Source: Metabacillus sp. FJAT-52054
GTDB taxonomy: Bacteria > Bacillota > Bacilli > Bacillales > Bacillaceae
DNA length: 64,000 nt
NCBI RefSeq assembly: GCF_037201815.1
Contig: NZ_CP147407.1
Coordinates: 1,806,723 to 1,870,722, forward strand
Direction of reading: 5' to 3'
This document shows positions 19,184 through 29,740 of the stretch, one piece after another. Below the pieces are notes generated by a model. It saw nothing but the letters and a program-made list of their open reading frames with translations. It was not told the DNA's origin and did no database searches. Position numbers and translations under genes: made by a program. Each line of letters starts with the position of its first letter. The first letter of the stretch is position 1.

Positions 19184-19335
19184 TCCTGCTTGATATGCCG
19201 TTATGAAAGGCTGACCCATTCAATCTGAAAGCCATTTGCTCTTCTCCCTTTTATGAAGGGCGAACTGCTTAAGGCAGCCTGGTTGCAATGGGGCGGCCTC
19301 TTTTTATGGAGAGAAATTTAATGAAGTCTTCTGCT

Positions 19336-19363
19336 TTGGCATTCCTTGAAACATTGGTAAAAT
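19336..19363 (+). promoter_or_regulatory. Promoter ahead of coaBC
   Basis: TTGGCA at 19336-19341 and TAAAAT at 19358-19363 are 16 bases apart. A TGG directly before the -10 gives an extended -10 form. Confidence 0.5.
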
Positions 19364-19397
19364 GATAGACAAATAACAATGATGGCGGGGGTTTACA

Positions 19398-20612
19398 ATG
19401 GGAGATAAGAAAAAGATCCTGCTTGGAGTAAGCGGAGGCATCGCCGTATACAAAGCAGCTGCCTTGACAAGCAAGCTTACCCAGGCTGGTTATGATGTAA
19501 AAGTAATCATGACTGCCTCGGCATGTGAATTTGTTGCACCGCTGACCTTTCAGGCGCTCTCAAGACATGATGTGTATACAGATACGTTTGATGAAAAAGA
19601 ATCAAGCGTTATTGCTCATATTGATTTAGCAGACTGGGCGGATTTGATTGTCCTCGCTCCGGCAACCGCCAATGTGATCGGAAAGCTTGCCAATGGTCTG
19701 GCAGATGATATGCTGACTACAACACTGCTCGCTGCCACGGCACCAGTATGGATTGCACCGGCCATGAACGTACATATGTATGATCACCCTGCAGTAAAAA
19801 GAAATATCCAGACGCTGTATGAGGATGGATTTCGATTTATTGAACCGAGCGAAGGATATTTAGCGTGCGGATATGTCGGACGCGGCAGGCTTGAAGAGCC
19901 TGAAAAAATTGTCCGCCTTATTCAAAGCTACTTTCGTATAGATGGACGAGGACCATTAAAAGGCAAAAAAGTTTTAATTACAGCCGGTCCAACCGTGGAA
20001 CCCATTGATCCTGTAAGGTATTTCTCAAACCGGTCGACGGGCAAGATGGGATTTGCACTTGCTGAAAAGGCTGCGGAAATGGGGGCGGATGTAACGCTTG
20101 TCACCGGACCATCCCATTTGGAGGATCCATACGGAGCAGCTGTGATAAGAGTTCAAACGGCTGAGGAAATGCTGAACGAGGTAATGGAACGATTTGATCA
20201 GCAGGATGCTGTCATTAAATCTGCTGCTGTGGCTGATTACAGGCCTGCACACCCTATGTCCCATAAAATGAAAAAACAAGAAGGTCCGCTATCCGTTGAA
20301 ATGGAACGTACAGCTGATATTTTAAAAACACTCGGTGAGAAAAAACAGCATCAGCTTCTTGTTGGTTTTGCTGCTGAAACAGACAATGTTCATGAATATG
20401 CGATGCATAAGCTTGTGAAGAAAAATCTCGATTTGATCATCTCGAATAATGTGACGATTGAGGGAGCCGGTTTTGCTGCTGATACCAATCTGGTCACAAT
20501 CCACCGCAAAGATGGAACCAGTAAGGAGCTCCCTTTAATGTCTAAGAATAAGGTAGCTGAGAGTATTTTGCTGGAGGCTGCTGCAATGCTGCGTTTGGAG
20601 AAAGAAGAATGA
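19398..20612 (+). CDS. coaBC: Phosphopantothenoylcysteine decarboxylase / phosphopantothenate-cysteine ligase
   Basis: This bifunctional enzyme of coenzyme A synthesis has 404 residues. The N-terminal CoaC half begins with KILLGVSGGIAVYKA and contains APAMNVHMYDHPAV, the FMN and active-site segment. The C-terminal CoaB half starts near residue 185 (KKVLITAGPTVEPIDPVR) and contains the dimer motif YFSNRSTGKMG. ATG at 19398 follows GGGGG. The end overlaps priA by four bases. Confidence 0.95.
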   Translation: MGDKKKILLGVSGGIAVYKAAALTSKLTQAGYDVKVIMTASACEFVAPLTFQALSRHDVYTDTFDEKESSVIAHIDLADWADLIVLAPATANVIGKLANGLADDMLTTTLLAATAPVWIAPAMNVHMYDHPAVKRNIQTLYEDGFRFIEPSEGYLACGYVGRGRLEEPEKIVRLIQSYFRIDGRGPLKGKKVLITAGPTVEPIDPVRYFSNRSTGKMGFALAEKAAEMGADVTLVTGPSHLEDPYGAAVIRVQTAEEMLNEVMERFDQQDAVIKSAAVADYRPAHPMSHKMKKQEGPLSVEMERTADILKTLGEKKQHQLLVGFAAETDNVHEYAMHKLVKKNLDLIISNNVTIEGAGFAADTNLVTIHRKDGTSKELPLMSKNKVAESILLEAAAMLRLEKEE

Positions 20613-23020
20613 AAATTGCAAGGGTAGTGGTCGATGTCCCTGCCATGCAGACAGACAGGCCTTTTGATTATTTAGTTCCGGAAGAGTGGGAGGATGTCAT
20701 TGTACCGGGAATCAGAGTGATCGTACCGTTTGGCCCGCGTAAAGTACAGGGCTTTGTTATCGAGGTGGCATCAGCATCTGAGGTAAACAAGCTCAAAAAA
20801 ATTTCAGAGATTTTTGATTTGACGCCGGCATTAACGGATGAATTGCTTGAACTTGGAAAGTGGCTTACAGAAAAAACCCTGTGCTTCCAGATTTCTGCTT
20901 TTCAAGCCATGCTTCCTGCAGCCATGAAAGCAAAATATGAAAAACGGATTTGCCTGACCCGGAATAGCAGTGAATTGCCCCCGGAACTTGCTGTGTTATT
21001 TGAAAATACCAGGGATATATCCTGGAAAGAGGCTGAAGCTCACAATCTCTTTGCAGAGTTGCAGAAGGAAATAAAAAAAGGCAGCTTAGAAGTCGTCTAC
21101 CAGGTAGCACAAAAGGGGAAGCAAAAAAAAGTCCGGTATTTGAAACCTGCAGCAGATCTTGAAGCATTAAAAAAAACTGCAGAGGAAATGCCTGCACAAG
21201 CCGGCAGGCAAAAGGCTGCTCTTGATTATATTATTGCATCCCAAAAAAGTGAGATCTCTGCAGCCGATTTGAAAAGCGGAGCGAACGCAAGCGATTCTTC
21301 CATTAAAGCTCTTGTTCAAAAAGGGATACTGGCTGAAGAATGGCTGGAAGTATATCGTGATCCATTTGAGCATCGCACCTTTAAGGCAACAGAAAATATG
21401 GCGCTTACCAGTGAACAGCAAAGTGCTATTGCTCCAATTCTGGATTCAATTGAAGCTTCCAGGCATGATGTCTTTATGATGTACGGTGTGACCGGAAGCG
21501 GGAAAACAGAAGTGTATCTTCAAGCCATCGACCGCGTCATGAAAGAAGGAAAGGAAGCCATTGTGCTCGTTCCTGAAATTTCTCTTACCCCGCAAATGGT
21601 AGATCGGTTCAAAGGACGGTTCGGTTCAAAAGTCGCCGTATTGCACAGCGGGTTGTCGACGGGAGAAAAATACGATGAATGGCGGAAAATTCAGCGCAAG
21701 GAAGTCCAGCTCGCCGTCGGTGCCCGCTCGGCTATTTTTGCCCCGTTTGAGAACCTTGGAATCATTGTAATTGACGAGGAGCATGAATCAAGCTATAAAC
21801 AGGAAGAAAACCCAAGATATCATGCCCGTGACGTCGCAATTCACAGAGCTGAAAGCTACCGCTGTCCGGTTGTATTAGGCAGTGCGACTCCATCCCTTGA
21901 ATCGTTTGCTAGGGCAAGCAAAGGGGTTTATCATCTTCTTCCATTAAGGGAGCGGGTCAACAGCCGGGCACTGCCTGAGGTGAATGTTGTTGATATGAGA
22001 GAAGAGCTGCGAAATGGAAATCGTTCGATGTTTTCTTCCGATCTTTTCGAGCAGCTGCAGCTCAGGCTGGACCGAAAAGAGCAAACGGTTCTGTTTTTAA
22101 ACAGAAGGGGCTTTTCTGCCTTTGTCATGTGCAGGGATTGCGGCTATGTCATTCAATGTCCTAACTGCGATATTTCCATGACCTATCACCGTCAGGGAAA
22201 TAAACTAAAATGCCACTACTGTGCACATGAAGCACCAATGCCTTCTTTATGTCCAGAGTGCAGCAGCGAGCATATCCGCTTTTTTGGAACGGGTACTCAA
22301 AAGGTGGAGGAAGAACTTGCAAAGGTTTTGCCGGAAGCACGGGTAATTCGAATGGACGTAGATACAACTTCAAGAAAAGGAGCCCATGAACGGCTTCTGG
22401 GGCAATTTGGCGAAGGAAAAGCAGATATCCTGCTTGGAACGCAAATGATTGCCAAGGGTCTTGATTTTCCCAATGTTACGCTTGTAGGAGTTCTTGCCGC
22501 AGATACGATGCTTCACCTGCCGGACTTCAGGGCTGCAGAGAAAACCTTTCAGCTGCTAACGCAGGTAAGCGGCAGAGCGGGCAGGCATGAATTAACCGGT
22601 GAAGTGGTCATCCAATCCTATACACCGGATCACTACAGTATCCAGCTCGCTAAAGATCACGATTATGATGGGTTTTATGAGAGGGAAATGATGGAAAGAA
22701 AGCAGCATGCCTATCCGCCTTTTTATTATGTGGCGGTTGTCAACGTATCACATCCCGATTTGCTTAAAACGTCATCAGTAATGGAAACAATCGCACAGTT
22801 TCTTATACAAAACCTTGATTCCCATACAAAAGTGCTGGGTCCTGTTGCATCACCGATACCCAGGATCAAGAATAGATATCGTTATCAATGCATGATAAAA
22901 TACAAGCGGGATGAAAAATTAATCCCTGCGCTGAAAAAAGTGATGGATCGCTATCAGCAGGAAATGGCAAGAGATGAGCTCGTTATTTCAATTGATTTGA
23001 ACCCAACAACTTTAATGTAG
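20609..23020 (+). CDS. priA: Primosomal replication restart helicase PriA
   Basis: PriA reloads the replisome at stalled forks. The 803-residue protein has an N-terminal DNA 3'-end binding domain, a Walker A motif GVTGSGKTEVYL near residue 294, and a DEEH box (VIDEEHESSYKQEENPRYHARD). Two zinc-binding cysteine groups sit at CRDCGYVIQCPNCD and CHYC...CPEC, and helicase motifs V and VI at GTQMIAKGLDFPNV and QVSGRAGR. It begins at the ATGA overlap with coaBC. Confidence 0.96.
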   Translation: MKIARVVVDVPAMQTDRPFDYLVPEEWEDVIVPGIRVIVPFGPRKVQGFVIEVASASEVNKLKKISEIFDLTPALTDELLELGKWLTEKTLCFQISAFQAMLPAAMKAKYEKRICLTRNSSELPPELAVLFENTRDISWKEAEAHNLFAELQKEIKKGSLEVVYQVAQKGKQKKVRYLKPAADLEALKKTAEEMPAQAGRQKAALDYIIASQKSEISAADLKSGANASDSSIKALVQKGILAEEWLEVYRDPFEHRTFKATENMALTSEQQSAIAPILDSIEASRHDVFMMYGVTGSGKTEVYLQAIDRVMKEGKEAIVLVPEISLTPQMVDRFKGRFGSKVAVLHSGLSTGEKYDEWRKIQRKEVQLAVGARSAIFAPFENLGIIVIDEEHESSYKQEENPRYHARDVAIHRAESYRCPVVLGSATPSLESFARASKGVYHLLPLRERVNSRALPEVNVVDMREELRNGNRSMFSSDLFEQLQLRLDRKEQTVLFLNRRGFSAFVMCRDCGYVIQCPNCDISMTYHRQGNKLKCHYCAHEAPMPSLCPECSSEHIRFFGTGTQKVEEELAKVLPEARVIRMDVDTTSRKGAHERLLGQFGEGKADILLGTQMIAKGLDFPNVTLVGVLAADTMLHLPDFRAAEKTFQLLTQVSGRAGRHELTGEVVIQSYTPDHYSIQLAKDHDYDGFYEREMMERKQHAYPPFYYVAVVNVSHPDLLKTSSVMETIAQFLIQNLDSHTKVLGPVASPIPRIKNRYRYQCMIKYKRDEKLIPALKKVMDRYQQEMARDELVISIDLNPTTLM

Positions 23021-23029
23021 CATCCTAAG

Positions 23030-23049
23030 ACCGGCCGTTGCCGGTTTTA
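23030..23049 (+). terminator. Short hairpin after priA
   Basis: ACCGGC pairs with GCCGGT over a CGTT loop and is followed by TTTATAT. It may be a partial terminator. Confidence 0.5.
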
Positions 23050-23142
23050 TATATGTAATCAGGGCTTACGTATATTTCATCAAAAGCTAGGAAACCCTGC
23101 GGCACCGAGTAAACACTTCAAAATGTGAGGGAGGAACCTTTT

Positions 23143-23625
23143 ATGGCTATACTGAAAATTGCAGAGCACCCGGATCCAATTCTTGAGCAGTCCTGTGAGA
23201 AAGTAACGGTTTTTGATAGGGAGCTTACAAGGCTGCTTAAAGATATGTATGAAACAATGATCGCTGCAGATGGGGTAGGATTAGCCGCCCCTCAAGTGGG
23301 GATTGCAAAACGAATCGCTGTAGTAGACATTGGAGATGATTATGGAAAAATCGAATTAATCAACCCAAAAATTATGAACTCACGCGGAGAACAGACTGGA
23401 CCTGAAGGCTGCTTGAGCTTCCCAGGACTGTTTGGTGAAGTCAAGCGTGCGGATTATGTGAAAGTACATGCGCTCAATCGGAAAGGAAAACCTTTCACTG
23501 TTGAAGCAGATGGTTTTTTGGCAAGAGCTCTTCAGCATGAAATCGATCATCTGGATGGCACTCTTTTTACTGCTAAAGTTCTTCGATATTATGAAGACGG
23601 AGAGCTTGAGGAAATGGAAGGATGA
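23143..23625 (+). CDS. def: Peptide deformylase
   Basis: The enzyme removes the formyl group from new proteins. The 160-residue protein has all three family motifs: [17 protein letters not shown] (metal Cys) and [12 protein letters not shown] (two metal His and the catalytic Glu). The start at 23143 lies eight bases behind GGGAGG. A GTG at 23125 would place the ribosome site inside the gene. It is followed by fmt, the enzyme that adds the formyl group, with overlapping ends. Confidence 0.96.
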   Translation: MAILKIAEHPDPILEQSCEKVTVFDRELTRLLKDMYETMIAADGVGLAAPQVGIAKRIAVVDIGDDYGKIELINPKIMNSRGEQTGPEGCLSFPGLFGEVKRADYVKVHALNRKGKPFTVEADGFLARALQHEIDHLDGTLFTAKVLRYYEDGELEEMEG

Positions 23626-23630
23626 ATGAA

Positions 23631-24569
23631 ATGACTAGAATCGTATTCATGGGAACCCCTGATTTTTCTGTTCCTGTTTTAAGAAGGCTTGTTGATGAAG
23701 GGTATAATGTAGTCGGTGTTGTCACCCAGCCGGACCGTCCGAAAGGCCGCAAAAAAGAACTGACGCCTCCCCCAGTCAAAACAGAGGCTTTAAAGCATGG
23801 CATTGAGGTCCTGCAGCCGGAGAAAATCCGCCATCAAAAGGATCTTGACAAAGTACTGGCACTGAAACCGGATTTAGTTGTAACAGCGGCATTCGGACAA
23901 ATTTTACCGAATGAGCTGCTGGAAGCGCCAAAGCACGGCTGTATTAACGTCCATGCTTCCTTGCTGCCGGAACTTCGCGGCGGCGCCCCCATTCATTATT
24001 CCATTTTACAGGGGAAAGAAAAAACGGGAATAACAATTATGTATATGGCCGAAAAACTTGATGCGGGTGATATCCTCACACAAGCTGAGGTTATGATTAC
24101 AGAAGAAGATAACGTCGGTACATTGCACGATAAACTAAGCAAAGCCGGAACAGAACTACTGGCTGAAACTCTCCCGATGCTTCTGGAAGGCAAACTGAAG
24201 CCGATAAAGCAAGATGATTCAAAGGCGACTTTTGCATCCAATATTAAACGCGAGCAGGAAAAGATCGACTGGACTAAAACAGGTGAAGAAATTTACAACC
24301 ATATTCGCGGTTTAAATCCCTGGCCGGTAGCTTTCACCTCTTTAGAGGGACAAACAGTGAAGATTTGGCGCGGAGAAAAAATGAAAAGCACCAATCCATC
24401 TGAGCCGGGCACGGTGATTGGAATCGATTCAGATGGTTTTGTCGTGGCTTCTGGAAACGGCACTGCCGTAAAAATAGTAGAGCTTCAGCCGGCAGGCAAG
24501 AAAAAAATGAGCGGGGAAGACTTTTTGCGCGGCAGCCAGATTGCCCCCGGAACGAAACTTGGTGAATAA
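23631..24569 (+). CDS. fmt: Methionyl-tRNA formyltransferase
   Basis: This enzyme formylates initiator Met-tRNA with 10-formyl-tetrahydrofolate. The 312-residue protein opens with [17 protein letters not shown] and contains the catalytic region [19 protein letters not shown] and the [10 protein letters not shown] segment. The C-terminal tRNA-binding domain starts near residue 205. The ATG at 23631 lies nine bases after GGAAGG. The ATG at 23622 overlaps the def stop but touches that site directly, so it is less likely. Confidence 0.95.
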   Translation: MTRIVFMGTPDFSVPVLRRLVDEGYNVVGVVTQPDRPKGRKKELTPPPVKTEALKHGIEVLQPEKIRHQKDLDKVLALKPDLVVTAAFGQILPNELLEAPKHGCINVHASLLPELRGGAPIHYSILQGKEKTGITIMYMAEKLDAGDILTQAEVMITEEDNVGTLHDKLSKAGTELLAETLPMLLEGKLKPIKQDDSKATFASNIKREQEKIDWTKTGEEIYNHIRGLNPWPVAFTSLEGQTVKIWRGEKMKSTNPSEPGTVIGIDSDGFVVASGNGTAVKIVELQPAGKKKMSGEDFLRGSQIAPGTKLGE

Positions 24570-25913
24570 ATGAAAACAGCAAATGTACGAGAATTGGCAG
24601 TAGATGCCTTGATGTCCATTGAGAAAAATCAGGCATACAGCAACCTGCTGCTTAACACCACCATCCAGAAAAGCAATTTGTCATCTAAGGACGTTTCTTT
24701 ATTCACAGAGCTTGTATATGGAACACTTCAAAGAAAAATAACGCTTGATTATTATTTGGAGCCTTTTACTTCGAAAGCAAAAAAAATGGAATTATGGGTA
24801 CGGATTTTGCTTAGAATGTCCCTTTATCAAATGATCTATCTTGACCGCATTCCGGAAAGGGCGATCTTTTTTGAGGCAGTCGAAATCTCCAAGAAAAAAG
24901 GGCATAAAGGAATTGCCGGATTTGTAAATGGAGTCCTTCGTGCTGTTCAAAGAGAAGGAGTGCCTTCACTCAATGAAATTGAAGATCCTATTGAACGTTT
25001 GGCGCTTGAAACAAGCCACCCGGTTTGGCTCGTGAAAAAATGGGCGGATCAGTATGGACTGGATGATACACAGAAAATGTGCGAAGTTCATATGAAGCCT
25101 CCTGTCGCTTCCGCAAGGGTAAATCGGATGCACCTTACCGTTGAAGAGGCAGTTGCTGGTCTGGCAGAAGAATCCTTCGACGCAGCACGAGGAGTTCTTT
25201 CAGAAGATGCGGTAATCCTGAAAAGAGGCAATATTTCTAAAAGCAGACTTTATAAAGCAGGGAAACTGTCCATTCAGGATGAAAGCTCCATGCTTACTGC
25301 AAGAGCTGTAAGTCCAGCCAAAAATGAAGTAGTCCTTGATGCTTGTGCTGCACCTGGGGGCAAGTCTTTGCATATGGCTGAATTGATGGAAGGGACTGGT
25401 GAGATTGTTTCTCTGGATCTTCACAAACACAAAGTGAAGCTAATTGAGGAACAGGCTGAAAGAGCCGGGCTCCACAACATTTCTCCTCAAGTCATGGATG
25501 CGAGGGAGGCTCCACTAGAACTCAGTGGTATTCAATTTGACAAAATTTTAGTGGATGCGCCATGCTCGGGCTTTGGTGTCATTCGAAGAAAGCCAGATAT
25601 AAAATATGCAAAAAATGCCAACGATGTTAACAGACTTTCTGCCATTCAGCAGGAGCTCCTGGATTCGGTTTCGCGTTTACTTAAAAAAGGTGGTACACTT
25701 GTCTATAGTACCTGTACAATCGATAAGGAAGAAAATGAAGAGGTTATCGCTGATTTCCTGGCGTCCCATCCTGAATTTGAAGAAGATCATTCCTTAAAAC
25801 AGCTCCTTCCTGAGAAGGTTCACCCATATATCAACGGCGGAAAACTGCAAATTCTTCCGCATTATTTTGAAACAGATGGATTTTTCATCACAAGATTAAA
25901 AAAGAAGGTGTAA
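24570..25913 (+). CDS. rsmB: 16S rRNA (cytosine-967-C5) methyltransferase
   Basis: The 447-residue protein has an N-terminal NusB-like RNA-binding domain (about residues 1-140) and a C-terminal SAM-dependent methyltransferase domain. Visible motifs are LDACAAPGGKSLHMAELM (SAM binding), DAPCSGFGVIRRKPDIKY (release Cys) and YSTCTIDKEENEEV (catalytic Cys). It starts directly after the fmt stop. It modifies C967 of 16S rRNA by family knowledge. Confidence 0.94.
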   Translation: MKTANVRELAVDALMSIEKNQAYSNLLLNTTIQKSNLSSKDVSLFTELVYGTLQRKITLDYYLEPFTSKAKKMELWVRILLRMSLYQMIYLDRIPERAIFFEAVEISKKKGHKGIAGFVNGVLRAVQREGVPSLNEIEDPIERLALETSHPVWLVKKWADQYGLDDTQKMCEVHMKPPVASARVNRMHLTVEEAVAGLAEESFDAARGVLSEDAVILKRGNISKSRLYKAGKLSIQDESSMLTARAVSPAKNEVVLDACAAPGGKSLHMAELMEGTGEIVSLDLHKHKVKLIEEQAERAGLHNISPQVMDAREAPLELSGIQFDKILVDAPCSGFGVIRRKPDIKYAKNANDVNRLSAIQQELLDSVSRLLKKGGTLVYSTCTIDKEENEEVIADFLASHPEFEEDHSLKQLLPEKVHPYINGGKLQILPHYFETDGFFITRLKKKV

Positions 25914-25916
25914 TCA

Positions 25917-27008
25917 TTGAATAAAACAACAATACAACAAGGTAAAAAGGGAGTAACGGCTGCTAAGCCGTCCATTTATTCCCTTGAACTTCATGAAATT
26001 AAAACCTGGCTCGAGGAAAATGGCGAGAAGGCGTTCCGTGCACAGCAGATTTTCGACTGGCTATTTATAAAAAGGGTTACTTCTTTTGAAGAGATGTCGA
26101 ACCTCTCAAAAGAACTGCGTCAAAAACTGGAACAGCAATTCACATTAACCACATTAAAGACGCTAATCCAGCAAACGTCCGGCGACGGTACAATGAAGTT
26201 TCTTTTCGAGCTGCATGACGGTTCTTCAATTGAAACGGTATTGATGAAGCATGAGTATGGAAACTCCATCTGTGTTACCACTCAGGTAGGCTGCCGGATC
26301 GGCTGTACGTTCTGCGCATCAACCCTTGGGGGATTAAAAAGAAACCTTGAAGCAGGAGAAATCGTTGCTCAGGTCGTAAAAGTACAGAAGGCTCTCGATG
26401 AACTTGGCGAACGCGTAAGCTCCGTCGTCATAATGGGAATCGGCGAACCGTTTGATAACTATGATGCAATGATGTCTTTCCTGAAAATCATCAACCATGA
26501 TAAAGGATTGAACATAGGAGCACGCCATATTACTGTTTCCACAAGCGGAATTATTCCTAAAATCTACAAATTTGCAGATGAACAGCTGCAAATTAACTTT
26601 GCCCTTTCCCTGCACGCTCCAAACAATGAAATCAGAAGCCGTCTAATGCCGATCAACAAGGCTTATAAGCTTCCTGATCTTATTGAATCCATTCGTTATT
26701 ACGTAAACAAAACGGGACGCAGAATCTCATTTGAGTATGGATTATTCGGCGGCGTGAACGACCAGGTGGAGCATGCAGAAGAATTGGCTGACCTTATTAA
26801 AGGCATCAAATGCCACGTAAACCTTATTCCTGTGAACTATGTGCCGGAACGTGATTATGTGCGGACACCTCGAGATCAAATTTTTGCGTTTGAAAAAGCA
26901 TTGAAAGACCGCGGTGTAAACGTAACGATTCGACGTGAGCAAGGTTCTGACATTGACGCAGCATGCGGCCAGCTAAGGGCGAAGGAGCGGAAAGAAGAGA
27001 CGAGGTGA
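25917..27008 (+). CDS. rlmN: Dual-specificity 23S rRNA/tRNA m2A methyltransferase RlmN
   Basis: This radical SAM enzyme methylates A2503 of 23S rRNA and A37 of some tRNAs. The 363-residue protein carries the cluster motif [10 protein letters not shown] (CxxxCxxC), [12 protein letters not shown], and a C-terminal catalytic Cys in DAACGQLRA. The start is TTG at 25917, six bases after AAGGTG. No ATG fits. It lies three bases behind rsmB. Confidence 0.95.
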   Translation: MNKTTIQQGKKGVTAAKPSIYSLELHEIKTWLEENGEKAFRAQQIFDWLFIKRVTSFEEMSNLSKELRQKLEQQFTLTTLKTLIQQTSGDGTMKFLFELHDGSSIETVLMKHEYGNSICVTTQVGCRIGCTFCASTLGGLKRNLEAGEIVAQVVKVQKALDELGERVSSVVIMGIGEPFDNYDAMMSFLKIINHDKGLNIGARHITVSTSGIIPKIYKFADEQLQINFALSLHAPNNEIRSRLMPINKAYKLPDLIESIRYYVNKTGRRISFEYGLFGGVNDQVEHAEELADLIKGIKCHVNLIPVNYVPERDYVRTPRDQIFAFEKALKDRGVNVTIRREQGSDIDAACGQLRAKERKEETR

Positions 27009-27014
27009 CCTTTT

Positions 27015-27776
27015 TTGGAGACTGCTTTTCGATCGGACATAGGTAAAGTCCGTTCTCATAATGAGGATTGTACAGGTATTTTCTTTAACAGGGAACAAGC
27101 GGCTTTTGCCGTAGTAGCAGACGGAATGGGAGGCCATTTAGCGGGCGATGTAGCAAGCTCGATGGCCGTTTCCGCATTCCGCGAATTTTGGGAAAAATCC
27201 GAAGGGATTCATACACCGGATGATGCGGAAAAGTGGCTGAGAGGAAAAATTGAAGAAGTCAACCGGCTTCTGTTTGACCATGCCTTGCATCATCCTGAAT
27301 GCAGCGGAATGGGAACGACATTTGTCGGTGCAATTTGTACCCGGTCATTTGCCACCATTGGGCATATCGGCGACAGCCGCTGCTACCTTCTTAATGCAAG
27401 CGGTTTTAAACAGATTACCGAGGATCACTCTCTTGTCAATGAACTCGTCCGCTCCGGAGAAATTACGAAGGAAGATGCTGAGCATCATCCCCGTAAAAAT
27501 GTGCTGATGAGAGCGATGGGAACTGAGCTTAGGGTACAGGTGGAAATCAAATCCTTTTGCACAGAAGAAGGAGATGCACTGCTGCTTTGCTCAGATGGAC
27601 TTTCTAATAAAGTAAGTGAAACTGAAATGGAAAACATCCTCGTATCAGGTGCAGCTCTGAATGATTCTGCTGACAAGCTAATTCGGCTTGCAAATGAAAA
27701 TGGCGGAGAAGATAATATTTCGGTTGCCATGGTCCTTATGCCTTCCGGGGATGGGGAAGGTGATCTTTCTTGCTAA
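27015..27776 (+). CDS. prpC: PP2C-family protein phosphatase PrpC
   Basis: The Mn-dependent serine/threonine phosphatase reverses PrkC phosphorylation. The 253-residue protein has RSHNEDC, VVADGMGGHLAGDVAS, GHIGDSRCYLL, LLLCSDGLSNKV and GGEDNISVAM, the conserved aspartate and glycine motifs of PP2C. It begins with TTG at 27015 behind GAGGTG, which is also the end of rlmN. Its end overlaps the prkC start, so kinase and phosphatase are made together. Confidence 0.95.
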   Translation: METAFRSDIGKVRSHNEDCTGIFFNREQAAFAVVADGMGGHLAGDVASSMAVSAFREFWEKSEGIHTPDDAEKWLRGKIEEVNRLLFDHALHHPECSGMGTTFVGAICTRSFATIGHIGDSRCYLLNASGFKQITEDHSLVNELVRSGEITKEDAEHHPRKNVLMRAMGTELRVQVEIKSFCTEEGDALLLCSDGLSNKVSETEMENILVSGAALNDSADKLIRLANENGGEDNISVAMVLMPSGDGEGDLSC

Positions 27777-29728
27777 TCGGAAAGAGAATCAGCGGCCGCT
27801 ATCGCATTCTTGAAGTGATTGGCGGAGGAGGAATGGCGAATGTTTACCTTGCTCAGGACGTCATTCTGGAACGAAAAGTTGCGGTTAAAGTACTGAGATT
27901 TGATTTTGCAAATGATGAGGATTTCATCAGAAGATTCCGGCGTGAGGCACAATCAACGACGAGTCTGGATCATCCGAACATTGTGAGTATATACGATGTG
28001 GGCGAAGAGAACGGAATTTATTATATTGTCATGGAATATGTGGCGGGTACAACCCTTAAACAATACATACAAAATCATGCTCCTCTTCACCCATCCGAGG
28101 CATTGGATATTATGGTGCAGGTTGTATCAGCGATTGAACATGCGCATGAGAATTTTATCGTTCACAGAGACATAAAGCCGCACAATATATTAATCGATCA
28201 TGATGGAAGAGCGAAAGTGACGGACTTTGGCATTGCCATGGCGCTGAGTTCAGCGACAATTACACATACAAACTCCGTGCTTGGTTCAGTTCACTACCTT
28301 TCCCCGGAGCAGGCGCGGGGCGGTTTGGCAACTAAAAAATCAGATCTTTATTCACTCGGTATTGTGCTATATGAAATGCTGACAGGAAGGGTTCCGTATG
28401 ATGGAGAATCGGCTGTATCAATTGCTCTAAAACATCTGCAATCTGAAACTCCATCACCCGAGCGCTGGAATCCATCTATTCCCCAGAGCATGATTAATAT
28501 CATATTAAAAGCTATGGCTAAGGATCCATTTCATCGATACGATTCTGCCGAAGAGATGGAAGAGGATTTAAGGACAGCCCTACATGCAGACAGACTCAAT
28601 GAAAAGAGATATGAAATCCCTGTAGACGATGAAGCCACAAAGGCTATTCCCGTCATTACAGATCAATATCTTTCAGATAAAAGCGAAACGATCAATCATT
28701 CTCAGCCTCCCGGTAAAGCGAATGAAGAAGCAAATCAGGATGGAAAACCTAAAAAGACTAAGAAGAAAAAAAGTAAATTTGCAGTTTTTATCATTACAGT
28801 CTTTATTATTTTGCTGGCAGCAGGAGTCAGTGCCATCACCATCGTGCCCTCATTGCTGCTTCCTGAAGATGTCTCAGTCCCCGATGTTTCAGGTGAAGAA
28901 TACGGGGATGCGGTCAACACGTTAAGCGAAGCAGGTTTCAGGGTAACGGAAAGATCGATCGCAAGTGATGACGTTCCAGAAAATTATGTCGTGAAAACAG
29001 ATCCAGAGAGTGGGAAAATGGCCAAGGAAGGCTCCATGGTTACAATCTATCAAAGTACCGGAAAAAAAATGACTGAACTTGAGGATTTGAAGGGCCGGGA
29101 TATTGATACAGCAAAAGAATTGCTTGAACGAAAAGGCTATAAGAACGTAATCGTGGAGGAAATGAATGATGACCAGGAGGCAGGACTTGTCATTGACCAG
29201 GAGCCTTCGGCAGGTACGGAGGTCATTCCTTCAGAGGATGAAGTGAAGCTCACAGTCAGCAAAGGGCCGGAGGAAATTTTACTGGAAGATTTAAATGGCT
29301 ACTCTCAGAATGATGTAAACAGCTATACGCAGGAAAAAGGGATCCTTTTAAAAGAAAAGGAAGAGTATTCTGATACGGTTCCCGCAGGCAAGGTTATTTC
29401 CCAAACCCCGGCAGCCGGAGAAAAGCTGAAGCCTGGTGAAAGGCTCGAAGTCGTTTTTTCACTTGGCAAAGAACAGCAGGAAGTAGCAACGGTATCCAAG
29501 GAAATTGAGATTCCGTATGAGCCTGCTGTACCCGGGGAAGAACAGGAAGTTCAAATTTGGATTAATGATGCGGAGCGGTCTTTCTCAGAACCGGAAGCGA
29601 CATTTAAAATTAAAGCACCTGAAAAGAGAACGATCCAATTTAAAATCGCTCCTGGACAGAATGCGTACTATCAAGTAACCGTTAACAGCCGAATCGTTGA
29701 TAACGATACGATACCTTATCCAAACTAA
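27770..29728 (+). CDS. prkC: Serine/threonine protein kinase PrkC with PASTA domains
   Basis: PrkC senses muropeptides and regulates spore germination and growth. The 652-residue protein has an N-terminal Hanks kinase domain (P-loop VIGGGGMANVY, catalytic HRDIKPHNILID, KVTDFGIA, SVHYLSPEQARGG). A lysine-rich juxtamembrane stretch and one membrane helix lie near residues 340-362. Three extracellular PASTA repeats and an Ig-like C-terminal domain follow. The start is TTG at 27770, with GGGGAAGGTGATC upstream, overlapping prpC by seven bases. Confidence 0.95.
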   Translation: MLIGKRISGRYRILEVIGGGGMANVYLAQDVILERKVAVKVLRFDFANDEDFIRRFRREAQSTTSLDHPNIVSIYDVGEENGIYYIVMEYVAGTTLKQYIQNHAPLHPSEALDIMVQVVSAIEHAHENFIVHRDIKPHNILIDHDGRAKVTDFGIAMALSSATITHTNSVLGSVHYLSPEQARGGLATKKSDLYSLGIVLYEMLTGRVPYDGESAVSIALKHLQSETPSPERWNPSIPQSMINIILKAMAKDPFHRYDSAEEMEEDLRTALHADRLNEKRYEIPVDDEATKAIPVITDQYLSDKSETINHSQPPGKANEEANQDGKPKKTKKKKSKFAVFIITVFIILLAAGVSAITIVPSLLLPEDVSVPDVSGEEYGDAVNTLSEAGFRVTERSIASDDVPENYVVKTDPESGKMAKEGSMVTIYQSTGKKMTELEDLKGRDIDTAKELLERKGYKNVIVEEMNDDQEAGLVIDQEPSAGTEVIPSEDEVKLTVSKGPEEILLEDLNGYSQNDVNSYTQEKGILLKEKEEYSDTVPAGKVISQTPAAGEKLKPGERLEVVFSLGKEQQEVATVSKEIEIPYEPAVPGEEQEVQIWINDAERSFSEPEATFKIKAPEKRTIQFKIAPGQNAYYQVTVNSRIVDNDTIPYPN

Positions 29729-29740
29729 AGGAGGGAATGT